A stretch of DNA of 64,000 nucleotides from Timonella sp031979385 (GCA_031979385.1 DALZEF010000003.1:138574-202573), one strand, 5' to 3'; numbered from the stretch's first letter, positions 50,382 through 58,650 are shown. Notes: generated by a model not told the origin, from the letters alone. Numbers and translations are program-made.

Positions 50382-50670
50382 GTTACGGACAAGGTAGTGC
50401 AGCGGAGCGTAGGGGTTTCGCGAAGCAAGCCCCTACCGCAGCGAAACGGACGAAAGTTCGTAACTCAACAAGCACAGTTACGGACAAGGTAGTGCAGCGG
50501 AGCGTAGGGGTTTCGCGAAGCAAGCCCCTACNNNNNNNNNNNNNNNNNNNNNNNNNNNNNNNNNNNNNNNNNNNNNNNNNNNNNNNNNNNNNNNNNNNNN
50601 NNNNNNNNNNNNNNNNNNNNNNNNNNNNNNNCGCAGCGAAACGGACGAAAGTTCGTAACTCAACAAGCAC
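50382..50670. repeat. 95-bp palindromic tandem repeat (family C), interrupted by an assembly gap
   Basis: The unit begins GTTACGGACAAGG at 50382 and again at 50477 (period 95). The second copy is interrupted by 100 Ns exactly at the hairpin GTAGGGG/CCCCTAC and resumes as CGCAGCG at 50632, ending at 50670. The left and right flanks of the gap join perfectly into one unit, so the gap likely hides more copies. Confidence 0.85.
50532..50631. other. Assembly gap (100 Ns)
   Basis: A run of exactly 100 Ns, the usual placeholder for a gap of unknown size, lies within the tandem repeat. Confidence 0.98.
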
Positions 50671-50680
50671 TAAAAAGTAT

Positions 50681-50692
50681 CTTGACGTCAAG
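50681..50692. promoter_or_regulatory. Palindrome upstream of the MarR gene
   Basis: CTTGACGTCAAG is a perfect 12-bp palindrome 13 bases before the MarR start, well placed for autoregulation. Confidence 0.5.
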
Positions 50693-50705
50693 TAAACTGG
50701 TGCGC

Positions 50706-51209
50706 ATGACACATAAAGACGAGGTCGATCGGATCATCGAGGCGTGGCGGACTGAGCGCCCCGATCTTGATGTCTCTCCGCTTGCCATCCTGTCCAGGAT
50801 CTCGCGGCTGGACCGGCACCTCGATCGTGTGCGCCGCGGGGTGTTTAGTCGCAACGACCTCGAACCGTGGGAGTTTGATGTGCTCTCAGCGCTCCGCCGC
50901 TCGGGTCGACCCTACACGCTCTCCCCCGGAGCCCTGGTCACCCACACGATGGTGACCTCGGGAACGATGACCAACCGGATCGACAGGATGGAAGAACGCG
51001 GACTGGTACGCCGTAAGCCATCCCCCGATGACCGCCGGGCAGTCCTCGTGGAATTGACCGACTTGGGGCTTGGGCTCGTGGATGCTGCGCTGTCAGACCT
51101 GCTCGACATCGAACACTCCGTGTTGGAGGAACTCGATGGATTTGACCAACCGGCCCTCGCCGAGATGCTGCGAGTACTGACCCGTCAGTTCGAGGAAATC
51201 GCCCGTTAG
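50706..51209 (+). CDS. MarR family transcriptional regulator
   Basis: The 167-residue protein has the MarR fold: a helical dimerisation start (VDRIIEAWRTERPDLDVSPLAI), the winged helix LSPGALVTHTMVTSGTMTNRIDRMEERGLVRRKPSPDDRRAVLVELTD with the DDRR wing, and a C-terminal dimer helix. I use the ATG at 50706 rather than 50682, because the earlier one overlaps the palindromic operator. The transcript may be almost leaderless. No ligand can be predicted. The target could be a distant gene such as yceI at 4925, whose operator is MarR-like, but that is only a guess. Confidence 0.9.
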   Translation: MTHKDEVDRIIEAWRTERPDLDVSPLAILSRISRLDRHLDRVRRGVFSRNDLEPWEFDVLSALRRSGRPYTLSPGALVTHTMVTSGTMTNRIDRMEERGLVRRKPSPDDRRAVLVELTDLGLGLVDAALSDLLDIEHSVLEELDGFDQPALAEMLRVLTRQFEEIAR

Positions 51210-51306
51210 TGCCAATCTCTTCCTCCGCTACAAGCAAAGTCCCATTAAATTCTCAGCAAACTGAGACGATAATAGGAACAAGTCGTCACGCGAGAGGTAC
51301 ATACAG

Positions 51307-52113
51307 TTGGTCAATCCACAACCGCAGGACCTGCAAGCAATGCGCCGTGAAATGTCGCGCATGTTCATGCACTTCAAGTTCGGGATGGATGAGGTTCTCA
51401 CCAAGATCAACATCTTGCGCGAGGAATTCGCGCATGTCCACGATTACAACCCCATCGAGTCGGTGTCCTCACGCATCAAGTCGCCTGACTCCGTACTCGA
51501 AAAGATTCAGCGCAAAGGTTGCGGTTACTCGCACGAAGACCTCGCAACACACGTGCGTGACATTGCAGGCATCCGTGTCACCTGCTCCTTTGTGAAGGAC
51601 ATCTACCGGATCCGCGACCTGCTCCTTGCGCAACGAGACATCACCCTCGTCGACGAACGCGATTACGTGTCCAACCCAAAGTCCAACGGCTATTCGAGTC
51701 TGCACCTGATTGTCACGGTCCCAATCTTCCTGTCAACCGGTCCTAAGGACGTCATGGTTGAGGTTCAGATCCGCACTATCGCAATGGATTTCTGGGCGTC
51801 GCTCGAACACAAAATCTACTACAAGTACCACGGCAAGGTTCCCGTGCAGCTTGACGCGGAACTCAAACTCGCCGCAGATATTGCGACCCGCCTGGACTAC
51901 AAGATGCAGGAACTCAAAGAACAGGTCGATTCGCTCGCGCTCGAAGACCCTGAAGCACCAAGCCGCAAGGATGAGATGCAACGTGAGGCAATCGACCGTC
52001 TGCTTCGCTTTGCTCTCGAATCAGGCAAAAACTCCGCCTCCAAATCAGCAGACTACGAGGCCGAGCCGTCTCGATCTCAAGCACTCGCACAGGATCAGCA
52101 GAACGCACGTTAG
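51307..52113 (+). CDS. Small alarmone synthetase (RelQ/YjbM-type (p)ppGpp synthase)
   Basis: The 268-residue protein has only the RelA/SpoT synthetase domain: DIAGIRVTCSFVKDIYRI, RDYVSNPKSNGYSSLHLIV and VEVQIRTIAMDFWASLEHKIYYK, with the G-loop and catalytic Glu. No hydrolase or TGS/ACT domain is present, so it is a small alarmone synthetase. The start is TTG at 51307, with GAGAGG upstream. The 60-residue C-terminal extension is charged and poorly conserved. It may join the stringent response of this organism independently of the ribosome. Confidence 0.92.
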   Translation: MVNPQPQDLQAMRREMSRMFMHFKFGMDEVLTKINILREEFAHVHDYNPIESVSSRIKSPDSVLEKIQRKGCGYSHEDLATHVRDIAGIRVTCSFVKDIYRIRDLLLAQRDITLVDERDYVSNPKSNGYSSLHLIVTVPIFLSTGPKDVMVEVQIRTIAMDFWASLEHKIYYKYHGKVPVQLDAELKLAADIATRLDYKMQELKEQVDSLALEDPEAPSRKDEMQREAIDRLLRFALESGKNSASKSADYEAEPSRSQALAQDQQNAR

Positions 52114-52199
52114 AAAACAGGTGCACTATTGCCCTGCACGCTCGGTATCCTTAAGCATCGGAGCATAACGGTATCTTGAGCGATAGCTCGATGAGATGA

Positions 52200-52715
52200 A
52201 TGGACACGGCTGTGAGCGAGAACAACCCCTACGGCACAAACTCTGCGGATGCGTCTGACCCCTACAAGGGCTACCAAGACCCCGCCGCGCAGTATTCAGC
52301 ACAAAACCAGTACGGTGGCACGACCCCGTACGGCGGCTCCACGCCTCAGACGCCGCTGCAGTCTCAACCTCAGGGAACCTATGCCCAGAGTAATCCCGCG
52401 GGCGGACAGAACCCGTTCGCCAGCGCACCGCAGACGCCTAGGAATGCCGCCTACTACCAGCAGGTACCCAACTCGTACGCGCAGGCGGAGAAGGACGCCC
52501 AAACCTCGTGGATCGTCGCACTTGTTGGATTGTTCCTCGGCTTTGGCCTCATCACCGGGCCGATCGCGATTTACCTTGCCAGCAAGGCGGAGCGTGGTGG
52601 CGCTTCTGCAACAGTGGGCAAGGTCCTTGGCTGGGTGAGTGTCGGTCTGGCAGTGGCGGCCATCGCCCTATTCCTCATTTTCTTCGCCATGATCTTCACT
52701 GCTGCCTTCAAATAG
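52200..52715 (+). CDS. DUF4190-like membrane protein with a disordered N-terminus
   Basis: The 171-residue protein has a Gln/Pro/Tyr/Asn-rich N-terminus of about 95 residues (YGTNSADASDPYKGYQDP and many PYGG-like repeats), then two membrane helices (about 100-125 and 143-168) with a short loop holding KAERGGASATVGKVLG. This matches DUF4190-type small membrane proteins of actinobacteria. A GTG four codons into the frame is an alternative start. Function unknown. Confidence 0.75.
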   Translation: MDTAVSENNPYGTNSADASDPYKGYQDPAAQYSAQNQYGGTTPYGGSTPQTPLQSQPQGTYAQSNPAGGQNPFASAPQTPRNAAYYQQVPNSYAQAEKDAQTSWIVALVGLFLGFGLITGPIAIYLASKAERGGASATVGKVLGWVSVGLAVAAIALFLIFFAMIFTAAFK

Positions 52716-52733
52716 TCAGCCGCGTTCATCGTA

Positions 52734-52781
52734 AACGGCGGGTGAGTGACACAGATTTTCCTGTGTCACCCACCCGCCGTT
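52734..52781 (+). terminator. Rho-independent terminator
   Basis: AACGGCGGGTG-GTGACACAG and its complement form a 20-bp stem with an ATTTTC loop, between convergent genes. Confidence 0.85.
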
Positions 52782-52798
52782 GTTATTCCTAAGCCGCC

Positions 52799-54616
52799 CT
52801 AGCCAGCGATTTCGCTCGCCTCAAGCCATTCCATTTCGAGTCCGTCGCGTTCATCCGCAAGTTCGCGCAGTTGGGCATCCAACTTCGCGGTCAGTTCGTA
52901 GTCTGTCGGATTATCGGCCATCTGCGTGTGCAGATTGGCCTCCAGTTCTTCGATCTTGGTGAGACGGCGTTCGATCCGATTCAGTTCTTTCTTGGCGGCA
53001 CGGATCTCGGCGCTTGAGTGCTGCGAGGCGACCACGCCGCTTGACGACGAGCCTGGCTGGGACCCAGCCGAATCGTCGGGAATCTGCGTGGTTGCGCGAG
53101 ACGCGGTGGCTTGCGCCGCTGCGGAGAGCCGCAGGTACTCGTCCACGCCGCCGGGCAGGTGACGGAACTGGCCGTCAATGACGGCGTACTGCTGGTCGGT
53201 AACGCGTTCGAGGAAGTACCGGTCGTGGCTGACCACGATGAGCGTGCCCGGCCAGGTGTCGAGCAGGTCCTCCATCGCCGCGAGCATGTCCGTGTCGAGG
53301 TCGTTGGTAGGTTCGTCGAGGATCAACACGTTGGGTTCGTCAAGCAGGATAAGCAGCAGTTGTAGGCGGCGACGCTGACCACCCGAGAGATCCTTCACGG
53401 GGGTTGCCAACTGAACCGAGGTGAAACCGAGGCGCTCCAGCATCTGGCCTGGAGTCATCTCCTTGTCACCGGCCGCATACGTGGTGCGCTTACGCCCAAT
53501 CACGTCGGATACCCGGTCATTGCCGTGCTCGGCGAGTTCCGCCAACTGCTGCGACAGGGTAGCAACCACTACGGTCTTTCCCCGTTTGACCCTACCCGTG
53601 GTCGGTTCAAGATCGCCTGTGATCAGGTTGAGCAGCGTGGACTTGCCCGCACCGTTAACGCCGAGCACCCCGGTGCGTTCACCGGGTGACAGACGCCAGG
53701 TCACATCGCGGAACACCTCAAGGTCACCGAACGACACGGACACGTCAAGCAGATCGACCACGTCCTTGCCCAGGCGAGAAATGGCCATCTGTTGCAACTC
53801 AACGACGTTGCGCGGCGGCGGTTCGTTCTCGATGAGTTGGGTTGCGGCATCTATCCGGAACTTCGGTTTCGAGGTGCGGGCAGGGGCACCACGGCGCAGC
53901 CAGGCGAGTTCCTTACGCATCAGATTCTGCCGCTTAGCCTCCGAAGCCGCGGCCATACGGTCGCGTTCAACCCTCTGCAGAATGTACGCGGCATACCCGC
54001 CCTCGAACGGTTCGATGATCCGGTCGTGGACCTCCCAGGTCTGGGTGCAGATCTCGTCAAGGAACCAGCGGTCGTGGGTGACCACGAACAATCCGCCCTG
54101 GTTGGCCGACCAGCGGCGCTTGAGGTGTCCCGCTAGCCACGTGATGGCCTCGATGTCGAGGTGGTTGGTTGGCTCGTCGAGGGCGAGAACCTCCCAGTCA
54201 CCGATCAGGAGCTTCGCCAGGGAAGCACGACGACGCTGGCCACCCGACAGGTCACCGATCTTCTTGGTCCAGTCGATGTCGCCGGTCAGCCCTGCAAGCA
54301 CGTCGCGGATCTTCGGATCAGACGCCCACATGTACTCCGGGACATCCCCCACGATGGCTTCACGCACGTTCAGGTCAGGGTCTAGGTCATCGGTTTGCGA
54401 CAAAACGCCGAGTCGTACACCGGCACGTCGAGTCACACGGCCAGAATCTGGTTCAAGCGTTCCTGCAAGCATCTTCAGCAGGGAGGACTTACCGTCACCA
54501 TTGCGTCCGACGATACCGATACGGTCGCCCTCATTGATTCCAACGGTCACGGAATCAAAAACGACTTTGGTGGGGAATTCAAGGTGCAGCGCTTCAGCGC
54601 CCAGTAGGTGTGCCAT
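52799..54616 (-). CDS. ABC-F family ATPase (Uup-like)
   Basis: This 605-residue protein has two ABC domains and no membrane segment. Walker A motifs are GRNGDGKSS and GVNGAGKST; signatures LSGGQRRRASLAKLL and LSGGQRRRLQLLLIL; Walker B VLALDEPTNHLD and VLILDEPTNDLD. The ABC-F linker (about 235-310) and a C-terminal coiled coil (about 535-600: AAKKELNRIERRLTKIEELEA) are present, as in Uup. Such proteins act on the ribosome. Between the second ABC domain and the coiled coil there is a low-complexity stretch (TQIPDDSAGSQPGSSSSGV) encoded by a family A repeat (53041-53084). Confidence 0.92.
   Translation of the reverse strand: MAHLLGAEALHLEFPTKVVFDSVTVGINEGDRIGIVGRNGDGKSSLLKMLAGTLEPDSGRVTRRAGVRLGVLSQTDDLDPDLNVREAIVGDVPEYMWASDPKIRDVLAGLTGDIDWTKKIGDLSGGQRRRASLAKLLIGDWEVLALDEPTNHLDIEAITWLAGHLKRRWSANQGGLFVVTHDRWFLDEICTQTWEVHDRIIEPFEGGYAAYILQRVERDRMAAASEAKRQNLMRKELAWLRRGAPARTSKPKFRIDAATQLIENEPPPRNVVELQQMAISRLGKDVVDLLDVSVSFGDLEVFRDVTWRLSPGERTGVLGVNGAGKSTLLNLITGDLEPTTGRVKRGKTVVVATLSQQLAELAEHGNDRVSDVIGRKRTTYAAGDKEMTPGQMLERLGFTSVQLATPVKDLSGGQRRRLQLLLILLDEPNVLILDEPTNDLDTDMLAAMEDLLDTWPGTLIVVSHDRYFLERVTDQQYAVIDGQFRHLPGGVDEYLRLSAAAQATASRATTQIPDDSAGSQPGSSSSGVVASQHSSAEIRAAKKELNRIERRLTKIEELEANLHTQMADNPTDYELTAKLDAQLRELADERDGLEMEWLEASEIAG
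53041..53084. repeat. Short complete family A palindrome inside the ABC-F gene
   Basis: TTGACGACGAGCC and GAATCGTCGGGAAT flank a perfect inner stem GGCTGGG-A-CCCAGCC. The 44-bp element is read in frame as Ser/Asp-rich residues and shares 21 of 23 bases with the fragment in ccdA. Confidence 0.65.
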
Positions 54617-54720
54617 CGTCTCCTATTGTTTCATGCGTGGCAGGGGCATCCGAATCCCGTGGGATCTAGTTGACACGAGGCTAAGTAGGCTGGACAGCCG
54701 AAGGGTTGAAAAGAGCCCAG

Positions 54721-54770
54721 ATACCAATACAAAATCCCCATCCCCGGAACAAGAACAGCCCACCGAGTCC
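54721..54770. repeat. Diverged family B-like sequence between the ABC-F gene and GntR
   Basis: GGAACAAGAACAG (54746-54758) also occurs at 56414-56426, in each case with GCCCACCGA nearby. It lies in the promoter region of the ABC-F gene. Confidence 0.4.
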
Positions 54771-54848
54771 CACAAGGCAGTCAGGACACAACCGCGCCCC
54801 CTGACCAGCGGATGAGAATCCAAGGAATGAGCGGCGTAGCGCACTAGT

Positions 54849-55607
54849 ATGGACACGATGAGTACTTCACTTCACACCCAAGTGCTAGATGCTCTCGGCC
54901 GCAAGATCGTGTCCGGGCAGTTCCCTCCGGGGACGGTTGTTCGCGCCGAGAATCTGGTGGATGACTTTTCCGTCAGTCGCGGTGTGATCCGTGAGGTCAT
55001 TCGCTCCCTGCAACTACTTGGCATGACCGAGTCGGTCAAGAGTCTCGGTGTGCGCGTACGCCCAAAATCGCAATGGAACCCGTACGCCCGCGAGGTCATC
55101 CGGTGGCGCCTGTACGAGGGCGATCTTGGTGCGCAGTTGCGTTCTATCACTGAACTGCGTTCCGTCGTTGAACCGGCGGCTGCGGAGTTGAGCGCCCGGC
55201 ACGCTCCCGTCGAGATCGGCGAGCGGCTCATGGAGCTTGCCTCCCAGATGCGTACGCTTGGACGCTCGGGAGATCTGGACCTGTTTGAAAAACTGGACAT
55301 CGAATTCCATGCGCTGATCCTTGCGGGTTCTGGAAACGAGATGTTCGCCCACCTTGACGTACCTATCGGTGAAATCCTGCGTGGACGAGTTAATGCCGGA
55401 TTGATGCCCGCGCATCCGCACGAGGATGCATTGCAATGGCATGTTGACGTTGCCGACGCAGTCCAGGGGCGCCGCCCTGAGGAGGCCCGTGCGGCGATGA
55501 CGAAGATCGTTGTCCAGACAGTGAGTGAGATCAGCAGTATCTGGGATGGGGCAGAGCGCCAGGCCCCTCAACTTGATGCGGTCCAGAGTCGGCTTGCCGG
55601 CCTCTAG
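54849..55607 (+). CDS. GntR/FadR family regulator (FCD domain), second gluconate-type regulator
   Basis: The 252-residue paralogue of the regulator at 46761 has a GntR domain (KIVSGQFPPGTVVRAENLVDDF, VSRGVIREVIRSLQLLGM) and an FCD domain with FHALILAGSGNEMF and a late histidine. The ATG at 54849 lacks a ribosome site. A -10-like TAGTAT precedes an ATG at 54858, so a leaderless start there is possible. It converges on gluconokinase. The pair of related regulators recalls the redundant GntR1/GntR2 of corynebacteria. Confidence 0.9.
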   Translation: MDTMSTSLHTQVLDALGRKIVSGQFPPGTVVRAENLVDDFSVSRGVIREVIRSLQLLGMTESVKSLGVRVRPKSQWNPYAREVIRWRLYEGDLGAQLRSITELRSVVEPAAAELSARHAPVEIGERLMELASQMRTLGRSGDLDLFEKLDIEFHALILAGSGNEMFAHLDVPIGEILRGRVNAGLMPAHPHEDALQWHVDVADAVQGRRPEEARAAMTKIVVQTVSEISSIWDGAERQAPQLDAVQSRLAGL

Positions 55608-55638
55608 CGTTCCTGACTCGTTCCTCTTCCCGCGCACG

Positions 55639-55684
55639 AAAGTGCGGTGCCATTTCCCCTCGTGAGATGACACCGCACTTTTCG
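55639..55684. terminator. Rho-independent terminator after the second GntR gene
   Basis: AAAGTGCGGTG/CACCGCACTTT (11 bp) closes a 21-base loop and runs into TTTT. It lies between convergent genes. Confidence 0.8.
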
Positions 55685-55761
55685 ATGGTGGCCCGATCAG
55701 GCTGAGGGCCAACACCGTGAGCTTTCGGACCCGACCCCTGAGCCCATGGGACCAGCGCTGT

Positions 55762-56298
55762 TTACGCCTTGGTCGGGATTGCTTCGCTGTGGGACAGCTC
55801 GATCAAGATCTGCTCGACTACCGTGTCGGGCGAGATCGAGATGTCCACAACGACGCCTTCCTCGTCGCTTCCGAGTTCCTCGAGTGTCTCGTACTGCGAA
55901 TCGAGCAAAGTTGCCGGCATGAATTCGTGATTGCGACGCGTCAGCCGCTCCGCGATCAGTTCTTGATCGCCACTCAAATGCACAAATACTAGATGAGGAA
56001 CGATGTCTCGCATCCAGTCACGGTATTTTCGTTTGAGTGCAGAACAGGCAACAACCAAGGTTTCGCCAGCTTCTTCGCGCTGCTTGATGGTGCGTGCCAC
56101 TCTTTCGAGCCACGGTGCTCGGTCGTGGTCGTCCAGGGCGATGCCACTGGTCATCTTCGCTTTCGCCGTTGGAGAGTGTAGGTCGTCGCCGTCCACGAAG
56201 ACGTAGCCGAGCCGCTGCGCAATTAACGCCCCAATGGTGGACTTCCCGCAACCCTGTACGCCCATGACGACGATCGGATTGCCGTGTAGCTCAGACAT
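55762..56298 (-). CDS. gntK: Gluconokinase
   Basis: Start at 56298 (MSELHGNPIVVMGVQGCGKST) with AGGGAG upstream gives 178 residues. The P-loop GVQGCGKST, DGDDLHSPTAKAKM, and LKRKYRDWMR-type motif with its catalytic lysine are those of GntK-type gluconate kinases. The product, 6-phosphogluconate, feeds the gnd enzyme encoded at 47678. Upstream lies an operator-like palindrome at 56349-56367. No gluconate permease is present in the window. Confidence 0.94.
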   Translation of the reverse strand: MSELHGNPIVVMGVQGCGKSTIGALIAQRLGYVFVDGDDLHSPTAKAKMTSGIALDDHDRAPWLERVARTIKQREEAGETLVVACSALKRKYRDWMRDIVPHLVFVHLSGDQELIAERLTRRNHEFMPATLLDSQYETLEELGSDEEGVVVDISISPDTVVEQILIELSHSEAIPTKA

Positions 56299-56348
56299 TC
56301 GCTCCCTCGCGACTTCCACAAAAAAGTATTTACCACCTGCAAGATCAA

Positions 56349-56367
56349 GACTAAATCATACTTAGTC
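56349..56367. promoter_or_regulatory. Candidate GntR operator at the gntK promoter
   Basis: GACTAA-ATCATAC-TTAGTC is an inverted repeat with a 7-base centre. Its TATGAT on the gntK strand could be the -10. TAAATCATACTTA (56352-56364) matches 12 of 13 bases of the site at gnd. Confidence 0.6.
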
Positions 56368-56463
56368 GATGTAGCAAGGGGTTCGCACCGTTTATAGCCC
56401 ACCGACCCCACGAGGAACAAGAACAGTGAGGTTGGACAAGGGAGTGCGGAATAGGGTGTTCAA

Positions 56464-56532
56464 CTCGATGGGCTGAAAAACGTCCGGGTATGCGTACAAA
56501 ATATACATACCTGAACTAAAAACGACCCACCG
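56464..56532. repeat. Family B hairpin
   Basis: CTCGATGGGCTGAAAAACGTCCGG faces an imperfect inverted arm ending GACCCACCG, around the inner GGTATGCGTAC/TATACATACC stem. It is followed by a separate perfect stem GCTCCAGT/ACTGGAGC (56534-56558). Confidence 0.6.
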
Positions 56533-56564
56533 CGCTCCAGTATCCAGCACACTGGAGCAAACTG

Positions 56565-56736
56565 ATTGGCGACGAGTTGGGCAGTTCACTGCGTGTACCT
56601 TGTCCCAGCGCACTCTCAGCGTGTTTCCTGTTTTGAGAGTGCACAGATCCGCACTCGCACGCAGTGGGAGTGCGCTTTGGGTAACTCTTACTGGAAAGGA
56701 AGCGGCGATGCTGGGCCCTGCCGACTCGTCGCCAAT
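56565..56736. mobile_element. Complete 172-bp family A element with perfect 13-bp terminal inverted repeats
   Basis: ATTGGCGACGAGT (56565-56577) and ACTCGTCGCCAAT (56724-56736) are perfect inverted ends. The interior carries CCCAGCG at 56604 and several nested inverted repeats (CACTCTC/GAGAGTG and CACTGCGTG/CACGCAGTG). It has no open reading frame of interest. It lies between gntK and ispE. Confidence 0.65.
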
Positions 56737-56759
56737 GAAACTACAACCACCCAACAGGA

Positions 56760-57713
56760 CTACACGACATGCGCGCCGCGCACAGACCCACCCTGCGCGG
56801 CCAGCGCGTCATGAACTCCCACAGCAAGCAGACCCTCGCGCATGGACTGCGCTGCCTCGGCGCTGTCCACCAAAACCGCGATCGTAGGACCGGAACCAGA
56901 CAACAGAACGGAAAGTGCACCCAGATCGTGCGCAGCCGCAACCGTACCGAGCAGATCGGGAGCCATGTTGAAAGCCGGGATTTGCAGGTCGTTGTGCAGA
57001 TTCTGGCCAAGCGCCACCGGATCACCCGCTCGCAGTGCGGCATACAGACCAGCATTCGCAGACTCATCAAGCGGCACGCCAGCCGGAACCAGTTGATCGA
57101 ACCGCGTGAATACCTCGCCCGTGGACAACCCTTTCGAACGCAACACGAACACCCAGTGATAGGTGCCGTTGTCCTCAAGTGCGGTCAACTCGTCACCGCG
57201 CCCAAAGCCCACCGCGGTGCCACCAAAAATCGAGAAGGGCACATCCGCGCCAAGTGGAGCACCGACAGCCAAGAGCTCATCCTGACTCAGGTCCAGGCTC
57301 CACAGGGCGTTCAGGGCGACGAGTGTGGCTGCCGCGTCCGCAGACCCCCCAGCCATCCCCCCGGCAACAGGCACGCCCTTCACAATATGGACGTTGACTC
57401 CACTGTCACGTCCGGTGTACGCCTGCATGGCACGGACCGCCCGAGTCACCAGATTCGTCTCGCCCAATGGCACAAACCGGGCACCTGTCCCCTGCACCGT
57501 CAACACCACGGAATCGTCCGTCCGCGGCGTAACAGTAATTTCCTCCCACACGCTGACGGCCTGGAACACGTTGATGAGGGGGTGATAGCCGTGTTCATCG
57601 AGGCCACCGACTCTCAACGACAGGTTCACCTTACCCGGAGCGCGCGCTGTCACCGAGGCCGGAGAATGCCAGTTCAGGTCACCGGGCGTCACCGGTTGAC
57701 GTGGTTCGGTCAT
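56760..57713 (-). CDS. ispE: 4-diphosphocytidyl-2-C-methyl-D-erythritol kinase
   Basis: The 317-residue GHMP kinase of the non-mevalonate isoprenoid pathway shows ARAPGKVNLSLRVGGLDEHGYHPL at the start, the ATP loop VPVAGGMAGGSADAAATL and the late LSGSGPTIAVLV motif. It phosphorylates CDP-methylerythritol at the 2-hydroxyl. Its ATG overlaps the ksgA stop by four bases (ATGA), the usual ksgA-ispE coupling. Confidence 0.95.
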   Translation of the reverse strand: MTEPRQPVTPGDLNWHSPASVTARAPGKVNLSLRVGGLDEHGYHPLINVFQAVSVWEEITVTPRTDDSVVLTVQGTGARFVPLGETNLVTRAVRAMQAYTGRDSGVNVHIVKGVPVAGGMAGGSADAAATLVALNALWSLDLSQDELLAVGAPLGADVPFSIFGGTAVGFGRGDELTALEDNGTYHWVFVLRSKGLSTGEVFTRFDQLVPAGVPLDESANAGLYAALRAGDPVALGQNLHNDLQIPAFNMAPDLLGTVAAAHDLGALSVLLSGSGPTIAVLVDSAEAAQSMREGLLAVGVHDALAAQGGSVRGAHVV

Positions 57714-58600
57714 GACCGCGGGTTTGCCTCTGCCGGAACACCCAACGCCACAAGCTGCTCTGCAATCCGAGCAAAGTCGTTGATGTTCAGCGTTTCACCG
57801 CGGGCACTCGAATCAAGCCCTGCAGCTTCAATAGCGATTGCGGCCTGCGCTGCGGAACCAGCAATACCTGAGAGCGCTTGACGCAGGGTCTTGCGACGCT
57901 GTGCGAAAGCCGCATCCACCACCCTGAACACAAAATGTTTAGGCGCTGTCGTCTCAGGTGCCGGGCGACGTTCCAGATAGACCAAGGCCGAGTCCACATT
58001 CGGTGCCGGCCAAAACACGTTCCGGCCAACCCGCATCGCCTTCGAGGCTGACGCGTACCACGCAGTCTTGGCGGACGGGACACCATAGATCTTGCTTCCC
58101 GGCGTCGCCACGATACGCTCGGCAACCTCAAGCTGCACCATCACGAGGATCTTCTCGAGCGACTCGAATCGCTCAAGGAACGTGAGTAGGATCGGAACCG
58201 ACACGTTGTACGGGAGATTAGCCACAAACGCCGTTGGCTGCTCACCGGGCAGTTCCGTCACTTCGAGGGCATCGCCCTGAACCACATCGAGTCTTTCCGC
58301 AGAGCCGGGTACAAAACGTTCCGCAGTAGCCTTCAAATGCGGCGCAAGTTCCGTATCGAGTTCAACGGCGATCACCGAGCAACCCGCCTCCAGCAGCCCC
58401 AGTGTCAAAGACCCAAGGCCAGGACCGACCTCCACGACGCGCTCCCCCGGCACGACCCCCGACGTGCGCACAATCTTGCGCACCGTACCGGCATCGTGCA
58501 GGAAGTTCTGCCCCTTCGATTTGGTCGGGGTTATTCCAAAGCTCGCCGCAAGCTCCCTGATCTGGGCGGGACCAAGCAAAGAGTTCGGGGAATCAGTCAT
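57710..58600 (-). CDS. ksgA: 16S rRNA dimethyladenosine transferase
   Basis: I place the start at the ATG at 58600 (MTDSPNSLLGPAQIRELAASF), 296 residues. The earlier in-frame ATG at 58630 lies inside the terminator hairpin of the upstream gene. The SAM motif is VVEVGPGLGSLTLGLLEAG, the target-base motif is NLPYNVSVPIL, and the KSKGQNFLHD opening is typical of RsmA. It dimethylates A1518 and A1519 near the 3' end of 16S rRNA. Confidence 0.95.
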   Translation of the reverse strand: MTDSPNSLLGPAQIRELAASFGITPTKSKGQNFLHDAGTVRKIVRTSGVVPGERVVEVGPGLGSLTLGLLEAGCSVIAVELDTELAPHLKATAERFVPGSAERLDVVQGDALEVTELPGEQPTAFVANLPYNVSVPILLTFLERFESLEKILVMVQLEVAERIVATPGSKIYGVPSAKTAWYASASKAMRVGRNVFWPAPNVDSALVYLERRPAPETTAPKHFVFRVVDAAFAQRRKTLRQALSGIAGSAAQAAIAIEAAGLDSSARGETLNINDFARIAEQLVALGVPAEANPRS

Positions 58601-58618
58601 GTTTTCAAGGGTAACGAA

Positions 58619-58650
58619 CACCGCGCCCATTTCCGTAAATGGGCGCGGTG
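58619..58650 (-). terminator. Terminator-like hairpin between the Rpf gene and ksgA
   Basis: CACCGCGCCCATTT and AAATGGGCGCGGTG form a perfect 14-bp stem with a CCGT loop. It ends 19 bases upstream of the ksgA start, so ksgA may depend on read-through or a promoter downstream of it. Confidence 0.8.

Noticed and set aside
50382..50670. CRISPR array
   Set aside because: The 95-bp units are directly adjacent with no spacers, are internally palindromic, and no cas genes are near.
50383..50712. Small protein-coding frame across the N gap
   Set aside because: The open frame is only a reading of the tandem repeat, and similar frames appear in every copy.
53421..54815. 464-codon open frame opposite the ABC-F gene
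   Set aside because: Arg/Ser-rich low-complexity translation opposite conserved Walker motifs; a shadow frame.
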